Positions 53,614 to 62,397 of a DNA stretch of 64,000 bases are shown piece by piece; positions within the stretch are counted from its first letter, which is position 1, and every line of letters starts with the position of its first letter. Source of the DNA: Paenibacillus oceani. Its GTDB lineage: Bacteria; Bacillota; Bacilli; Paenibacillales; NBRC-103111. The stretch is taken from contig NZ_JACXJA010000040.1 in assembly GCF_014705615.1 (NCBI RefSeq), positions 1 to 64,000 of the forward strand. The letters run 5' to 3'. The notes under the pieces were generated by a model. The model saw only the letters and a program-made list of their open reading frames with translations. It did not search any database and was not told the origin of the DNA. Both the position numbers and the translations under genes were made by a program.

Positions 53614-54768
53614 TTATTGCACAATCACGCCACGCAGCATCACCCGGTCGACCTCGATCGCTTCCGATACGATCACAAGATTGGCCAGCTTGCCTTTCTC
53701 CAGGCTTCCCATCTCGCGGTCCAGCTTCAGCACTTTGGCGGGATTCAGCGAAGCCATAATGAACGCATCCACCAAGCCCGCGCCGGTATGGCGCATCATA
53801 TTCCGGACCGCCCGGTCCATCGTCAGCTTGCTGCCGGACAGACCCACTCCTTCGATAAACCGGACGTCCTCGTATTCGCCGCCATCCGTTCCCGGCAGTC
53901 CGGCCTCGTCGATCGCATCGGTAATAATGATGACACGGTCCGTCCCCTTGGTCTTATGGATCAGTTTGCACATCAGCGGTCTCACATGAATGCCGTGCGC
54001 ATCGGGAATGACTTCCGCGTAAATATCGTCATGAACGAGCACCGCCTCGTCCACACCGACCTCCCGCGTCCCCTCGAAACGGGAGGGCGACGGCGTCGTG
54101 CCCGAAGCGTTCGTACAGTGGCAGCCGATCTGCAGCCCTTTGCGGACGAACGAGAAGATCGTCTCCGCATCGGCTTCGGAGTGGCCGACGGATAAGCTGA
54201 TGCCGTACTGCGCGGCAGCGTCCGCAAAATCGGCTTGTCCCGGAAGCTCCGGAGCGAGCGTCCATACTTTGATCGTATCGCCCGCGATCGCCAGCAGCTC
54301 TCCGTATTCTTCGGGATCTACCGGGCGGATCGGCGAAGTAATCGCCCCGTACTTCGGATTGATGAACGGGCCTTCCATATGAATGCCGACGATCGCCGAG
54401 CTGTAGGGCCGTTCCCCGACCTGCATAATGTTGCGGACCCCCTGCGCCATCTCTTCACGGCTCTGGTTGTAAACCAGCGTCGGCAGAATGCCGGTCGTGC
54501 CGTGCTTCAGATGGGACAGCGCGAACAAATAAGGCTCTTCCCACGACCAAAAGCCGCCTCCCCCATGGCAGTGAATGTCGATAAATCCAGGGCCGACATA
54601 TTGATTGCCGGCATCGATCAGCGCCGCTCCCTCCGGTAGGGTGACAGTTGCTCTCGGCCCGCAATCGGCGATCCGGCCGTTCTCGATCAGCACGACCCCA
54701 TTGTCCACGATGGAACGGGGCGTAACCAGTCTGGCGTTGACTATGGCTTGAATGCGACTCTCGTTCAT
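53614..54768 (-). CDS. nagA: N-acetylglucosamine-6-phosphate deacetylase (NagA)
   Basis: This is a 384-residue amidohydrolase that removes acetate from GlcNAc-6-phosphate. Metal and catalytic residues: HCHGGGG (about 60), Glu in GIHMEGPFINPKYGA (about 128), His in LSVGHSEAD (about 195), His in GCHCTNAS (about 216) and the catalytic Asp in IIITDAIDEAG (about 275). ATG 54768 follows GGAGAAA. It follows an SDR gene by about 120 bp. The NagB-like gene is far away at 4.2 kb, so this NagA may serve a different route or substrate. Confidence 0.92.
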   Translation of the reverse strand: MNESRIQAIVNARLVTPRSIVDNGVVLIENGRIADCGPRATVTLPEGAALIDAGNQYVGPGFIDIHCHGGGGFWSWEEPYLFALSHLKHGTTGILPTLVYNQSREEMAQGVRNIMQVGERPYSSAIVGIHMEGPFINPKYGAITSPIRPVDPEEYGELLAIAGDTIKVWTLAPELPGQADFADAAAQYGISLSVGHSEADAETIFSFVRKGLQIGCHCTNASGTTPSPSRFEGTREVGVDEAVLVHDDIYAEVIPDAHGIHVRPLMCKLIHKTKGTDRVIIITDAIDEAGLPGTDGGEYEDVRFIEGVGLSGSKLTMDRAVRNMMRHTGAGLVDAFIMASLNPAKVLKLDREMGSLEKGKLANLVIVSEAIEVDRVMLRGVIVQ

Positions 54769-54886
54769 ACAGCGAATTTCTCCTTTATTGGACGGTTTAA
54801 GTATGATCGTTTTTGGAGAGGCTCCTGACCTTTCAAAAGCCCCGAACGTGATCCTTATGTGAAAAGACGCTGGATTCCCCGCCCGA

Positions 54887-55657
54887 TTACCAGGCGGTCC
54901 AGCCGCCATCGACGACGATATTCGCTCCGGTCATGTAGCTCGACGCGTCGGAGGCGAGAAAGACGACCGGTCCGGCAATCTCTTCCGCCGTTCCGCCCCG
55001 GCCGAGCATCGTCTTCTTGGCGAGCTTCTCCAGAAAAGGCTCGTTTTGCTGGGTATGCGGATTCGGGAAAGGCCCGGGCGTCACGCTGTTGACGCGAATC
55101 CCTTTGCCGGCCAGATGCGCCGCACAGTAGCGGGTGAACTGAAGTACAGCCGCTTTGCCCGCCCCATAGTTGGCCGGATTGTTCGCGCCGCTGTCCCCGT
55201 AGATGGAAGGGTCCGGCGATACGACGCCGTACATGGAGGCAAAATTGATTATATTGCCGCGCCCCACCTTCTCCATATAAGGGATCACCTCGCGCGTACA
55301 GCGGAACACCGTGCCGGCCGCTCCGTCCAACCCCTTCCGCCAATCCTCGTCGCTCATCCGCTCCACGGTGCCGAGCGTCCCGTAACCCGCGCCGTAAGTC
55401 GCGCAATTGACCAACACGTCGATCCGGCCGAATGCGGCGTCCGCTTCCCGGAACAGGCTACGAATCGAGTCGGTGTCTGACACGTCGCACGGGATGGCGT
55501 GCATCCGTTCATGCTCCAGCTCCCGCTTCTGCAGATCGGCCACAACTACCGTCGCCCCGAATTCCGCAAGCGCCCTTGCAACCGAACTTCCCAAATATCC
55601 GTTGCCACCCGTAACGACAGTTGTTTTGCCGTCTAATGCAAATAGTTTCTCGAACAT
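54887..55657 (-). CDS. Short-chain dehydrogenase/reductase
   Basis: This is a 256-residue Rossmann enzyme. The cofactor loop is TVVTGGNGYLGSSVARAL (about 14), with NCATYG (about 88), Ser in INFASMYGV (about 137), Tyr/Lys in NYGAGKAAVLQF (YxxxK, about 160) and the end VVDGGWTAW. ATG 55657 follows AAAGGAG. It is the first gene of a unit with nagA. Its two upstream promoters carry the same operator as the IclR-linked aldolase operon, which also encodes an SDR, so the two may act in one pathway. Confidence 0.9.
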   Translation of the reverse strand: MFEKLFALDGKTTVVTGGNGYLGSSVARALAEFGATVVVADLQKRELEHERMHAIPCDVSDTDSIRSLFREADAAFGRIDVLVNCATYGAGYGTLGTVERMSDEDWRKGLDGAAGTVFRCTREVIPYMEKVGRGNIINFASMYGVVSPDPSIYGDSGANNPANYGAGKAAVLQFTRYCAAHLAGKGIRVNSVTPGPFPNPHTQQNEPFLEKLAKKTMLGRGGTAEEIAGPVVFLASDASSYMTGANIVVDGGWTAW

Positions 55658-55748
55658 TCGCTCCGCTCCTTTAGGGGGCCGTACATCGGCCCTGAACAAC
55701 CGTGCTCGATCCGCAATGTGATCAAAAAGTTTTTCCGGACTGGCTTTT

Positions 55749-55828
55749 GTCTCTCATTATGTTACATTGTATCAATAACTTCTTTTTAAGTTTTATTATA
55801 TCCCACATTAAATGGGCTGTAAATCTTC
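55749..55828 (-). promoter_or_regulatory. Proximal promoter and IclR-type operator of SDR-nagA
   Basis: On the minus strand TTTACA (55818-55823)-N17-TATAAT (55795-55800), then the operator GTCTCTCATTATGTTAC (55749-55765) 29 bp downstream. The whole block is similar to 48862-48939, including GATTTACAGCCC. Confidence 0.7.
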
Positions 55829-55863
55829 CGCCGCCCGTTGACACCGACCAGGTAGACCTCATT

Positions 55864-55885
55864 CGTTTGTTTGTTTGTTTGTTTG
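55864..55885 (+). repeat. TTTG microsatellite
   Basis: Five TTTG/GTTT units in a row between the two promoters. The length could vary by slippage and alter promoter spacing. Confidence 0.6.
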
Positions 55886-55916
55886 CAGCCCTAATCTGTT
55901 TCTAATTGATGTCGAC

Positions 55917-55994
55917 GTCTCTTATTATGTTACGGAGTATTCAAATCGAGTGCACCTTTACTATACCTTCTAAATGCCGGATTGTAAATATATC
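55917..55994 (-). promoter_or_regulatory. Distal promoter and IclR-type operator of SDR-nagA
   Basis: On the minus strand TTTACA (55983-55988)-N17-TATAGT (55960-55965), then the operator GTCTCTTATTATGTTAC (55917-55933) 26 bp downstream. A third copy of the same promoter-operator module, in tandem with the proximal one. Confidence 0.62.
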
Positions 55995-56120
55995 CAAACC
56001 GAACTTTTGCCGTATTTAATGAATGATTTTATGAATGAATCAGACCCTGGAAGTTAGCGGAGAACCAACACTTGATCGTGGTTAGCGGAAAGCCCTCGCG
56101 GATCTTGTATTGAAATTGCA

Positions 56121-56144
56121 CACTTGCACTTGTACTTGCACTTG
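56121..56144 (+). repeat. CACTTG hexamer repeat
   Basis: Four units CACTTG, CACTTG, TACTTG, CACTTG in the non-coding gap upstream of the SDR gene. The surrounding 55995-56260 holds no gene. Confidence 0.7.
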
Positions 56145-56263
56145 CAGCCAGCTTACGAACTCAGCCACCCTTATTACGCCAATATGCTGCAATTTGAAAA
56201 GGTAATGAATTCCAGAGACGTTATTTCCTCCTCTCGAGCACATTTCTACGTCGTTATTACTCC

Positions 56264-56459
56264 ATAAGAGCGCTGGAGTTCGTTAGATAAGCAAACAAGG
56301 GTGGTTACCGTAATAAGAGCGATGGGGTTCGTTAGCTCGATGACTTCGGCGGGGAATGGGAAAGTCAGCACCTAGTGTGATTTTGCTCGACGTATGCCGC
56401 ATTCTCACACCTAACGTGACTTCGGCCGAATCGGATGCCTCATTCACACCCAACACAAT
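56264..56459 (+). repeat. Direct 23-bp motif pair and 39-bp tandem repeat
   Basis: Two copies of ATAAGAGCG-TGG-GTTCGTTAG lie at 56264-56286 and 56313-56335. Then a 39-bp period repeat starts at 56369, 56408 and 56447 (CACCTAGTGTGA / CACCTAACGTGA / CACCCAACAC), 2.3 copies. No coding potential is evident. Confidence 0.7.
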
Positions 56460-56460
56460 A

Positions 56461-56498
56461 AAAGCTCCCCGACCATTGTAGTCGGGAAGCCTTTTTCC
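56461..56498 (-). terminator. Rho-independent terminator after malic enzyme
   Basis: On the minus strand GGCTTCCCGAC-TACAATG-GTCGGGGAGC followed by TTTTATT. Confidence 0.85.
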
Positions 56499-56547
56499 AT
56501 GCTGTACCATTTTCTTCAAACCCGACGCTTAGTCTTCCAGCCGGCCG

Positions 56548-57963
56548 TTAGTTGTCCTCGCGGAACTCGGGAGGGATTCTCCGTGCTACGTTCGTCTCGA
56601 TCGCCGCCTGGATGACCGCTTTGCGGATAAGCGGCACGATCTTGTCGTTGAAGATGCTCGGAATGATGTATTGGTCGTTCAGCTCTTTGTCGCTGACTGC
56701 GGAAGCGATCGCCCAAGCCGCGGCCAGCTTCATTTCCTCATTAATGACCGTGGCCCGGCAGTCCAGCGCTCCCCGGAACATGCCCGGGAAACAAAGGACG
56801 TTGTTGATCTGGTTCGGATAATCGCTCCGACCCGTCGCCAGAACCCGCACATGCGGCTCGGCCAGCTCCGGCTCGATCTCCGGCTCGGGGTTCGCCATCG
56901 TAAAGACGATCGGGTCGCGGCCCATCTTTTGGATATCCTCGACCTTCAGCACCCCTTTGCGGGAAACGCCGATAAAAACGTCCGCTCCTTCGATCACGTC
57001 CGACAGAGCGCCTCGCTTCATCTGCGGATTCGTTCGCTCCGCGACCCAGGTCCACATCGGATTCGGATAAGACTCTCCCCGGCACAAAGCCCCTTCGCGG
57101 TCAACCGCGATCACATCCCGGACGCCCGCCGCCAGCAGCATCTTGAGGATCGCCGCTCCGGCCGCCCCGATCCCCGTCACGACGACGCGGATGCCGTCCA
57201 CCGGCTTGCCGACGATTTTGAGCGCATTCAACAGCCCGGCCAGGACAACGACGGCCGTACCATGCTGATCGTCATGGAAGACGGGGATATCCAGCTCCCG
57301 CTTCAACCGTTCCTCGATCTCGAAACAGCGCGGCGACGAAATATCTTCCAGATTGATGCCGCCGAACGCCGGAGACAGCAGCTTGATCGTACGGATGAGC
57401 TCCTCCGTGTCTTTGGAGGCGAGCGAGATCGGGAAGGCGTCGACTCCGGCAAGCTGCTTGAACAGCATCGCCTTGCCCTCCATGACCGGCATCGCCGCTT
57501 CCGGACCGATGTCCCCGAGGCCGAGCACAGCCGTTCCGTCGGTGACGACCGCTACCGTATTGCGCTTGATCGTCAGCGAAAACGCGCTGGACGGATTGTC
57601 GTGAATCGCCATGCACACTTTCGCTACACCCGGCGTATACACTTTGGACAAATCTTCCCGCGTCTTGATCGGCATCTTCGGCATCATCTCGATTTTCCCG
57701 CCCAGATGGGCCAGAAAAGTCGGGTCGGATACGTTGATCAAGGAAACGCCCGGCACATCCCGCAGCCGGTCTGTAATGTCCTTGGCGAGAACGCCCACCA
57801 GATTCACGGTAATATCCCTCGTGGTCGTTTCCTTGCCGGCATGAATCATGTCGACGGCGACAATATCGCCGCCCGCTTGCCCGATCACCTCGGCGATAGC
57901 CGCAAAGGAGCTCGGCGTTTTGGCCAGCTCGAGCCGGATAATGATACTTGTATTGGAAGCCAA
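56548..57963 (-). CDS. NAD(P)-dependent malic enzyme with N-terminal ACT domain
   Basis: This is a 471-residue enzyme that oxidatively decarboxylates malate to pyruvate. The ACT domain is at about 5-80 (SIIIRLELAKTPSSFAAIAEVIGQAGGDIVAVDM). The malic enzyme core contains catalytic Tyr in KVYTPGVAKVC, the DGTAVLGLGDIGPEAAMPVMEGK signature, metal-binding EDISSPRCFEIE, HDDQHGTAVV, and the cofactor loop VVTGIGAAGAAILKMLL. TTG at 57963 follows GGGGGGAT. It ends the operon of two aldehyde dehydrogenases and an aminotransferase. C4 acids formed there could leave through this step (inference). Confidence 0.93.
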   Translation of the reverse strand: MASNTSIIIRLELAKTPSSFAAIAEVIGQAGGDIVAVDMIHAGKETTTRDITVNLVGVLAKDITDRLRDVPGVSLINVSDPTFLAHLGGKIEMMPKMPIKTREDLSKVYTPGVAKVCMAIHDNPSSAFSLTIKRNTVAVVTDGTAVLGLGDIGPEAAMPVMEGKAMLFKQLAGVDAFPISLASKDTEELIRTIKLLSPAFGGINLEDISSPRCFEIEERLKRELDIPVFHDDQHGTAVVVLAGLLNALKIVGKPVDGIRVVVTGIGAAGAAILKMLLAAGVRDVIAVDREGALCRGESYPNPMWTWVAERTNPQMKRGALSDVIEGADVFIGVSRKGVLKVEDIQKMGRDPIVFTMANPEPEIEPELAEPHVRVLATGRSDYPNQINNVLCFPGMFRGALDCRATVINEEMKLAAAWAIASAVSDKELNDQYIIPSIFNDKIVPLIRKAVIQAAIETNVARRIPPEFREDN

Positions 57964-58004
57964 TCCGATCCCCCCTTTATCTTGTCCGCGTCTGCTACAG
58001 TCAG

Positions 58005-59426
58005 TTACAGCTTGATGCAGACCAGCTTCAGCTCCGTCATTTCTTCGACCGCGTATTTGACCCCTTCCCGGCCGAATCCGCTTTCCTTCACGCCGCCGTA
58101 CGGCATGTTGTCGACACGGAACGTCGGGAAATCGTTAATCATCACCCCGCCGACCTCAAGCCGGTCCGCAGCGCGCATCGCGGCTTGAATATCGCGGGTG
58201 TAGATGCCGGCCTGCAAGCCGTAGCGGGAATCGTTGATCGCTTCGATCGCTTCGTCCAGCTCACGGAAGGGAGTCAGCGTAACCAGCGGTCCGAACACTT
58301 CCTGACAGGAGACCGGCTCATCCCCCGGGACTCCGGTCAGGATGGTCGGCGGGAACAGCCCGGGCGCCAGCATCCGTCCCCCGGTCCATACGACGGCCCC
58401 TGCAGCAACGGCGCTGTCCACCCAAGCTTGCATGCGCTCCGCTTCCTTGACGCTGATCATCGCGGACAGGTCGGTCGCCTCATCCAGAGGATCGCCGATG
58501 ACGAGCCTCTCCGCCGCTTCCTTGAACCGTCCGGCAAACTCGGCGTACTTGCTCTCATGAACGAAGATGCGCTGGATCGAAATGCAAACCTGTCCGCTGA
58601 ACGAAAACGCTCCGACGATACACCGGTCGATCAGCTCCGGGGTGACGTCCGCCGTCGCGTCGATAATCAAGCCGGAATTGGAGCCGAGCTCCAGGGTGAC
58701 CCGCTTGAGACCCGCCTTTTGCTTCATCGCGATTCCCACCTCCGGGCTGCCAGTGAACGTAATCGCGGCAACCCGCGGATCTTGAACCAGCTTCTCGCCG
58801 ACAATGGAGCCTTTGCCGGGAACGATATTAAGCGCCCCCGCGGGAAGCCCCGCTTCTGCGAACACATCGGCAAGAGCCAGAGCCGACAGCGGCGTCTGCC
58901 CCGCCGGCTTCAGCACGACCGTATTGCCCGCCGCAATCGCCGGTCCGACCTTGTGGGCGACGAGGTTAAACGGGAAGTTAAACGGAGTGATCGCCCCGAC
59001 TACGCCGAGCGGCTTGCGCAACGTAAAGGCGATCCGTCCCTCCCCGCCCGGCGCCGCGTCCACAGGAACGGTCTCGCCATGAATGCGGCATGCCTCCATG
59101 GCGGCGAATTTATACGTCTGGACCGTCCGGGCGATCTCTCCACGCGCGGTGCGGATCGGCTTGGCCGCTTCGAAAGCGATCAGACGGGCCATCTCCTCCT
59201 TGCGCTCCTCCAGCAAAGCGGCCGCTTTCTCCAAAATCGCGGAACGCCGATAAGCGGGCAACGCCGCCATCACAGCCGCAGCTTCCGAAGCGGCGCGAAT
59301 CGCTTCCCCGATGTCCGCTTCGTCCGCTTGCGCAACGTCGGCAATCTTCTCCCCCGAGTACGGGGAGCGGAGCTCGACGTACGACGACGCCTCTTTCCAT
59401 ACCCCGTTCATGTACAAATGCTTCAC
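58005..59426 (-). CDS. Aldehyde dehydrogenase (semialdehyde type)
   Basis: This is a 473-residue NAD(P)-dependent dehydrogenase. Catalytic residues: Asn in ITPFNFPFN (about 148), Glu in TLELGSNSG (about 245) and Cys in FSGQVCISIQRIFV (about 280). NDFPTFRVDNMPYGGVKESGFGREG is the typical end. In its place after an omega-aminotransferase it would oxidise the resulting semialdehyde (for example succinate semialdehyde). Gap to the aminotransferase gene is 18 bp, to malic enzyme 41 bp. Confidence 0.9.
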   Translation of the reverse strand: MKHLYMNGVWKEASSYVELRSPYSGEKIADVAQADEADIGEAIRAASEAAAVMAALPAYRRSAILEKAAALLEERKEEMARLIAFEAAKPIRTARGEIARTVQTYKFAAMEACRIHGETVPVDAAPGGEGRIAFTLRKPLGVVGAITPFNFPFNLVAHKVGPAIAAGNTVVLKPAGQTPLSALALADVFAEAGLPAGALNIVPGKGSIVGEKLVQDPRVAAITFTGSPEVGIAMKQKAGLKRVTLELGSNSGLIIDATADVTPELIDRCIVGAFSFSGQVCISIQRIFVHESKYAEFAGRFKEAAERLVIGDPLDEATDLSAMISVKEAERMQAWVDSAVAAGAVVWTGGRMLAPGLFPPTILTGVPGDEPVSCQEVFGPLVTLTPFRELDEAIEAINDSRYGLQAGIYTRDIQAAMRAADRLEVGGVMINDFPTFRVDNMPYGGVKESGFGREGVKYAVEEMTELKLVCIKL

Positions 59427-59444
59427 GGCTCTCTCCCCCGTTCC

Positions 59445-60797
59445 TTATTCGGCCGCTGCCAGCGACAGGACCAGCGACCCGATAATATCCAGACCTGCCT
59501 GCAGCTGATCGTCGGTTATGACAAGCGGCGTCAGAAAGCGGAGGACGTTGCCGTGGACGCCTGCCGATAAGAGCACGACCCCGTTTTCGCAGCAAGCTTT
59601 CGTCAGCCCGGCGACGAACTCCTTGGCCGGAGCTTTCGTATCCGGATGAATAAATTCCACGGCGCACATCGCCCCGAGTCCGCGAACGTCGGCAATCAGC
59701 GGAACTTGCTGCTGCAGCGATAAGAAGAACGACCGGATCGCTTCGCCAATTGTGCGCGAACGTTCCACCAGACGGTCGCGCTCCATCAGCTCTAGAACGG
59801 CCAGCGCCGCCGCGCAGCCAAGCGGGCTGCCGCCGTACGTGCCGCCGATTTCCCCGGGATTCGGGGCGTCCATCACGTCCGCTCTGCCGACGACCGCGCT
59901 GATCGGCATGCCGGCCGCAATCGACTTGGACAGGGTGATCAGATCCGGTTCGATGCCGAAGTGGGTGGAGGCGAACATCTCGCCCGTCCGGCCGAAGCCG
60001 GTCTGAATCTCATCGGCGATAAACAATATGCCGTGTTTGCGGCACAACTCATAGATCCCTTGAACGAATGCGGCAGGCGGTACGATAAAGCCGCCTTCGC
60101 CTTGCACAGGCTCCATAATGACCGCCGCGACGTCCTCGGGCGCCGCCTCCGTGTACAGGAAGTCCTCGAACTGGCGTACGCAGTGTAGCGCATAGTCGGT
60201 TTCGCTCATTCCAGCCGGACGATGGAGCGGATACGGGTACTGCGCCTTGTACGTAGCCGGCGCGAACGGGCCCATCCCGAACTTGTAAGGCTTCACCTTG
60301 CTCGTCAGGGACATGCTCAGCAGCGTGCGGCCGTGAAACCCCCGGGAGAAGGAGACGATCCCGCTGCGGCCCGTAAATTTGCGGGCGATCTTGACCGCAT
60401 TTTCCACCGCTTCCGCACCGCTGTTCAGAAACATCGCTTTTTTCGGAAACCGTCCCGGCGTAAGCAGCGCCAATTTCTCGGCCAACTCCACATACGGCTC
60501 GTACATCGCAACATGGAAGCAGGTATGGATATACGCTTCCGCCTGCCTTTGGATCGCCTGCACCACTTCCGGCGGACAATGGCCGGCATTAATCGTGCCG
60601 ATCGCCCCGGCGAAATCGAGATACACGTTGCCGTCCACATCGGTAAGTAACGCTCCCTCCGCCTTGTCGACGAAGATCGGCGTATTGTTGCCTACCCCTT
60701 TCGGCACGGCAGCCGATCTCCGCTCCAGCAAAGCCGCCGTCTTAGGACCGGGAACGGAAGTTTGTATCGAAACAAACCGTCTCGTCTTGGTGTCCAT
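59445..60797 (-). CDS. Class III aminotransferase, GABA/omega-amino acid type
   Basis: This is a 450-residue PLP enzyme. Motifs: GAIGTINAGHCPPEVV (about 70), FLNSGAEAVENAVKIARKFTGR (about 110), SFSRGFHGRTLLSMSLTSK (about 140), DEIQTGFGRTGEMFAS (about 250) and PLP-Lys in LITLSKSIAAGMPISAVVGR (about 280). This is close to 4-aminobutyrate aminotransferases (GabT/PuuE). ATG 60797 follows AGGAG; the longer reading runs into the previous gene. It lies between two aldehyde dehydrogenase genes with 5- and 18-bp gaps. Substrate could be GABA, beta-alanine or 5-aminovalerate. Confidence 0.92.
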   Translation of the reverse strand: MDTKTRRFVSIQTSVPGPKTAALLERRSAAVPKGVGNNTPIFVDKAEGALLTDVDGNVYLDFAGAIGTINAGHCPPEVVQAIQRQAEAYIHTCFHVAMYEPYVELAEKLALLTPGRFPKKAMFLNSGAEAVENAVKIARKFTGRSGIVSFSRGFHGRTLLSMSLTSKVKPYKFGMGPFAPATYKAQYPYPLHRPAGMSETDYALHCVRQFEDFLYTEAAPEDVAAVIMEPVQGEGGFIVPPAAFVQGIYELCRKHGILFIADEIQTGFGRTGEMFASTHFGIEPDLITLSKSIAAGMPISAVVGRADVMDAPNPGEIGGTYGGSPLGCAAALAVLELMERDRLVERSRTIGEAIRSFFLSLQQQVPLIADVRGLGAMCAVEFIHPDTKAPAKEFVAGLTKACCENGVVLLSAGVHGNVLRFLTPLVITDDQLQAGLDIIGSLVLSLAAAE

Positions 60798-60802
60798 ATC
60801 TC

Positions 60803-62296
60803 CTATTCCCCTTTGCCTTTGTAAAATCCTAAAGGTTTGAGCTCCATGTTGATGTTCACTTGCTTCACTTCCGTATATTCGTCCAGTCCGAACGTACCCA
60901 GCTCGCGGCCAAGGCCGCTTTGCTTGAACCCACCCCACGGCGCTTCGTTATAGGTCGGATGGTACGTGTTCACCCACATAATGCCGGAGCGCACCTTTCT
61001 CGCTACCCGCATCGAGCGCGCCGCATCGTTCGTAAACACCGCTCCCGCCAGCCCGAATACCGTACCGTTGGCCAGGCGGATCGCTTCCTCCTCATCCCGA
61101 AACCGTTGGACGACGAGCACCGGTCCGAATATTTCTTCCTGCACGACCCGCATATCGGGCGTCGTATCGGTCAGAATCGTCGGCTCGACGAAGAAACCCC
61201 GTGCGTATTCCCCTTCCGTCATCCGGCGGCCGCCTGCCGCAATGGTCGCTCCTTCCTGGCGTCCGATCTCGATATAGGACAGCACTTTCTCCATATGCGC
61301 TTGCGATACGAGCGGGCCCATCTCCGTCCCGAGCTCCAATCCGCTGCCTACCCGAATTTGCTTCGTCCGGTCCACCAGCTCTTGCATAAACGTTTCGTAA
61401 ATTTCGTCCTGGATCAGCAGACGGGAGCCTGCCGAGCACACTTGGCCGGAGCCGATATAGATGCCGTACATGACGTATTCCGCGACGATGGACGGGTCCG
61501 CATCGGCAAACACGATATTGGGCGATTTGCCGCCCAGCTCCAAAGACACTTTCTTAATATTGCCAGCAGCCGCTCTCATGACCGAACGTCCGGTCTCCGT
61601 ACCGCCGGTAAAGGCGACCTTGTCCACCAGGTGGCTGGCGGCCAGCTCCGCGCCGACCGTCCGGCCTTCGCCCAGCACGAGGTTGGCGACTCCTCTCGGA
61701 AATCCGACTTCCTCGATCAGCTCGAACAGCCGAATCGCCGTCAGCGGCGTTAGCTCCGAAGGCTTAAATACGGTTACGTTCCCGGCGCCGAGACACGGTG
61801 CGAGCTTCCAGGCCGCCATCATCAGCGGGAAATTCCACGGCACGATCTGGCCGCACACCCCGACCGGCTCCCGCACGACCATCGCTTGAATCGGATAAGG
61901 GACCTCATATGTTTGCCCGTGGGGCTTCGTAATCAATCCGGCGTAATAGCGGAAGCAGCTGGCCGCGCTCGATACGTCCGACTCGGCTTCCCCGAGCGGC
62001 TTCCCGTTGTTCAGCGTCTCGAGCCGTGCAAGCTCGTCCACATGCTGCTCGATTTTGTCCGCCAAAGCAAATAACAGTCTCGCCCGTTCCCGTGACGAAG
62101 TATCCCGCCACCCTGTCTCGTCAAACGTATGCCGGGCCGTTTCGATCGCGTGCCGCACGTCCTCAAGGCCGCCTTCCGTCACGACGGCGATGCATTCGCC
62201 CGTAGCCGGGTTCGTAATCTCACGGGTTTTGCCGGACAACGACCCCACCCATTCTCCGCCGATGTACATTTTGCCGATCCCGTCGATCGCTGCCAT
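60803..62296 (-). CDS. Aldehyde dehydrogenase, betaine-aldehyde/aminoaldehyde type
   Basis: This is a 497-residue enzyme. Asn in IVPWNFPLMMAAWK (about 160), Glu in SLELGGKSPNIVFADAD (about 258) and Cys in YIGSGQVCSAGSRLLIQ (about 292). EIFGPVL and WGGFKQSGLGRE are typical of the betaine aldehyde and 4-aminobutyraldehyde dehydrogenase branch. ATG 62296 has GGAGGGA upstream. First catabolic enzyme of the operon; oxidation of an aminoaldehyde to an omega-amino acid for the next gene product fits. Confidence 0.92.
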   Translation of the reverse strand: MAAIDGIGKMYIGGEWVGSLSGKTREITNPATGECIAVVTEGGLEDVRHAIETARHTFDETGWRDTSSRERARLLFALADKIEQHVDELARLETLNNGKPLGEAESDVSSAASCFRYYAGLITKPHGQTYEVPYPIQAMVVREPVGVCGQIVPWNFPLMMAAWKLAPCLGAGNVTVFKPSELTPLTAIRLFELIEEVGFPRGVANLVLGEGRTVGAELAASHLVDKVAFTGGTETGRSVMRAAAGNIKKVSLELGGKSPNIVFADADPSIVAEYVMYGIYIGSGQVCSAGSRLLIQDEIYETFMQELVDRTKQIRVGSGLELGTEMGPLVSQAHMEKVLSYIEIGRQEGATIAAGGRRMTEGEYARGFFVEPTILTDTTPDMRVVQEEIFGPVLVVQRFRDEEEAIRLANGTVFGLAGAVFTNDAARSMRVARKVRSGIMWVNTYHPTYNEAPWGGFKQSGLGRELGTFGLDEYTEVKQVNINMELKPLGFYKGKGE

Positions 62297-62336
62297 AGCT
62301 GTTCCCTCCAATATATAGGTTCTTCCCGGGGAGCGC

Positions 62337-62381
62337 CCCCGAAAGGAAGTCCCGCTCCAAAGACGGCTTTCCCTTTCGGGG
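62337..62381 (-). other. Intercistronic stem-loop
   Basis: CCCCGAAAGG (62337-62346) pairs perfectly with CCTTTCGGGG (62372-62381) across a 25-nt loop. It lies between the binding-protein gene and the aldehyde dehydrogenase gene and lacks a T tract, so it resembles the mRNA-stabilising stems that follow binding-protein genes rather than a terminator. Confidence 0.6.
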
Positions 62382-62397
62382 CCCGCGGACGGACGCC

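Noticed and set aside
55749-55994. Tandem promoter modules read as a recent simple duplication
   Set aside because: The two copies are similar in promoter and operator but differ in the spacer between them, so they look like maintained functional modules rather than a fresh duplication.
56671-59570. Long plus-strand frames opposite malic enzyme and aldehyde dehydrogenase
   Set aside because: Arg/Asp/His-rich shadow frames of confident minus-strand genes.
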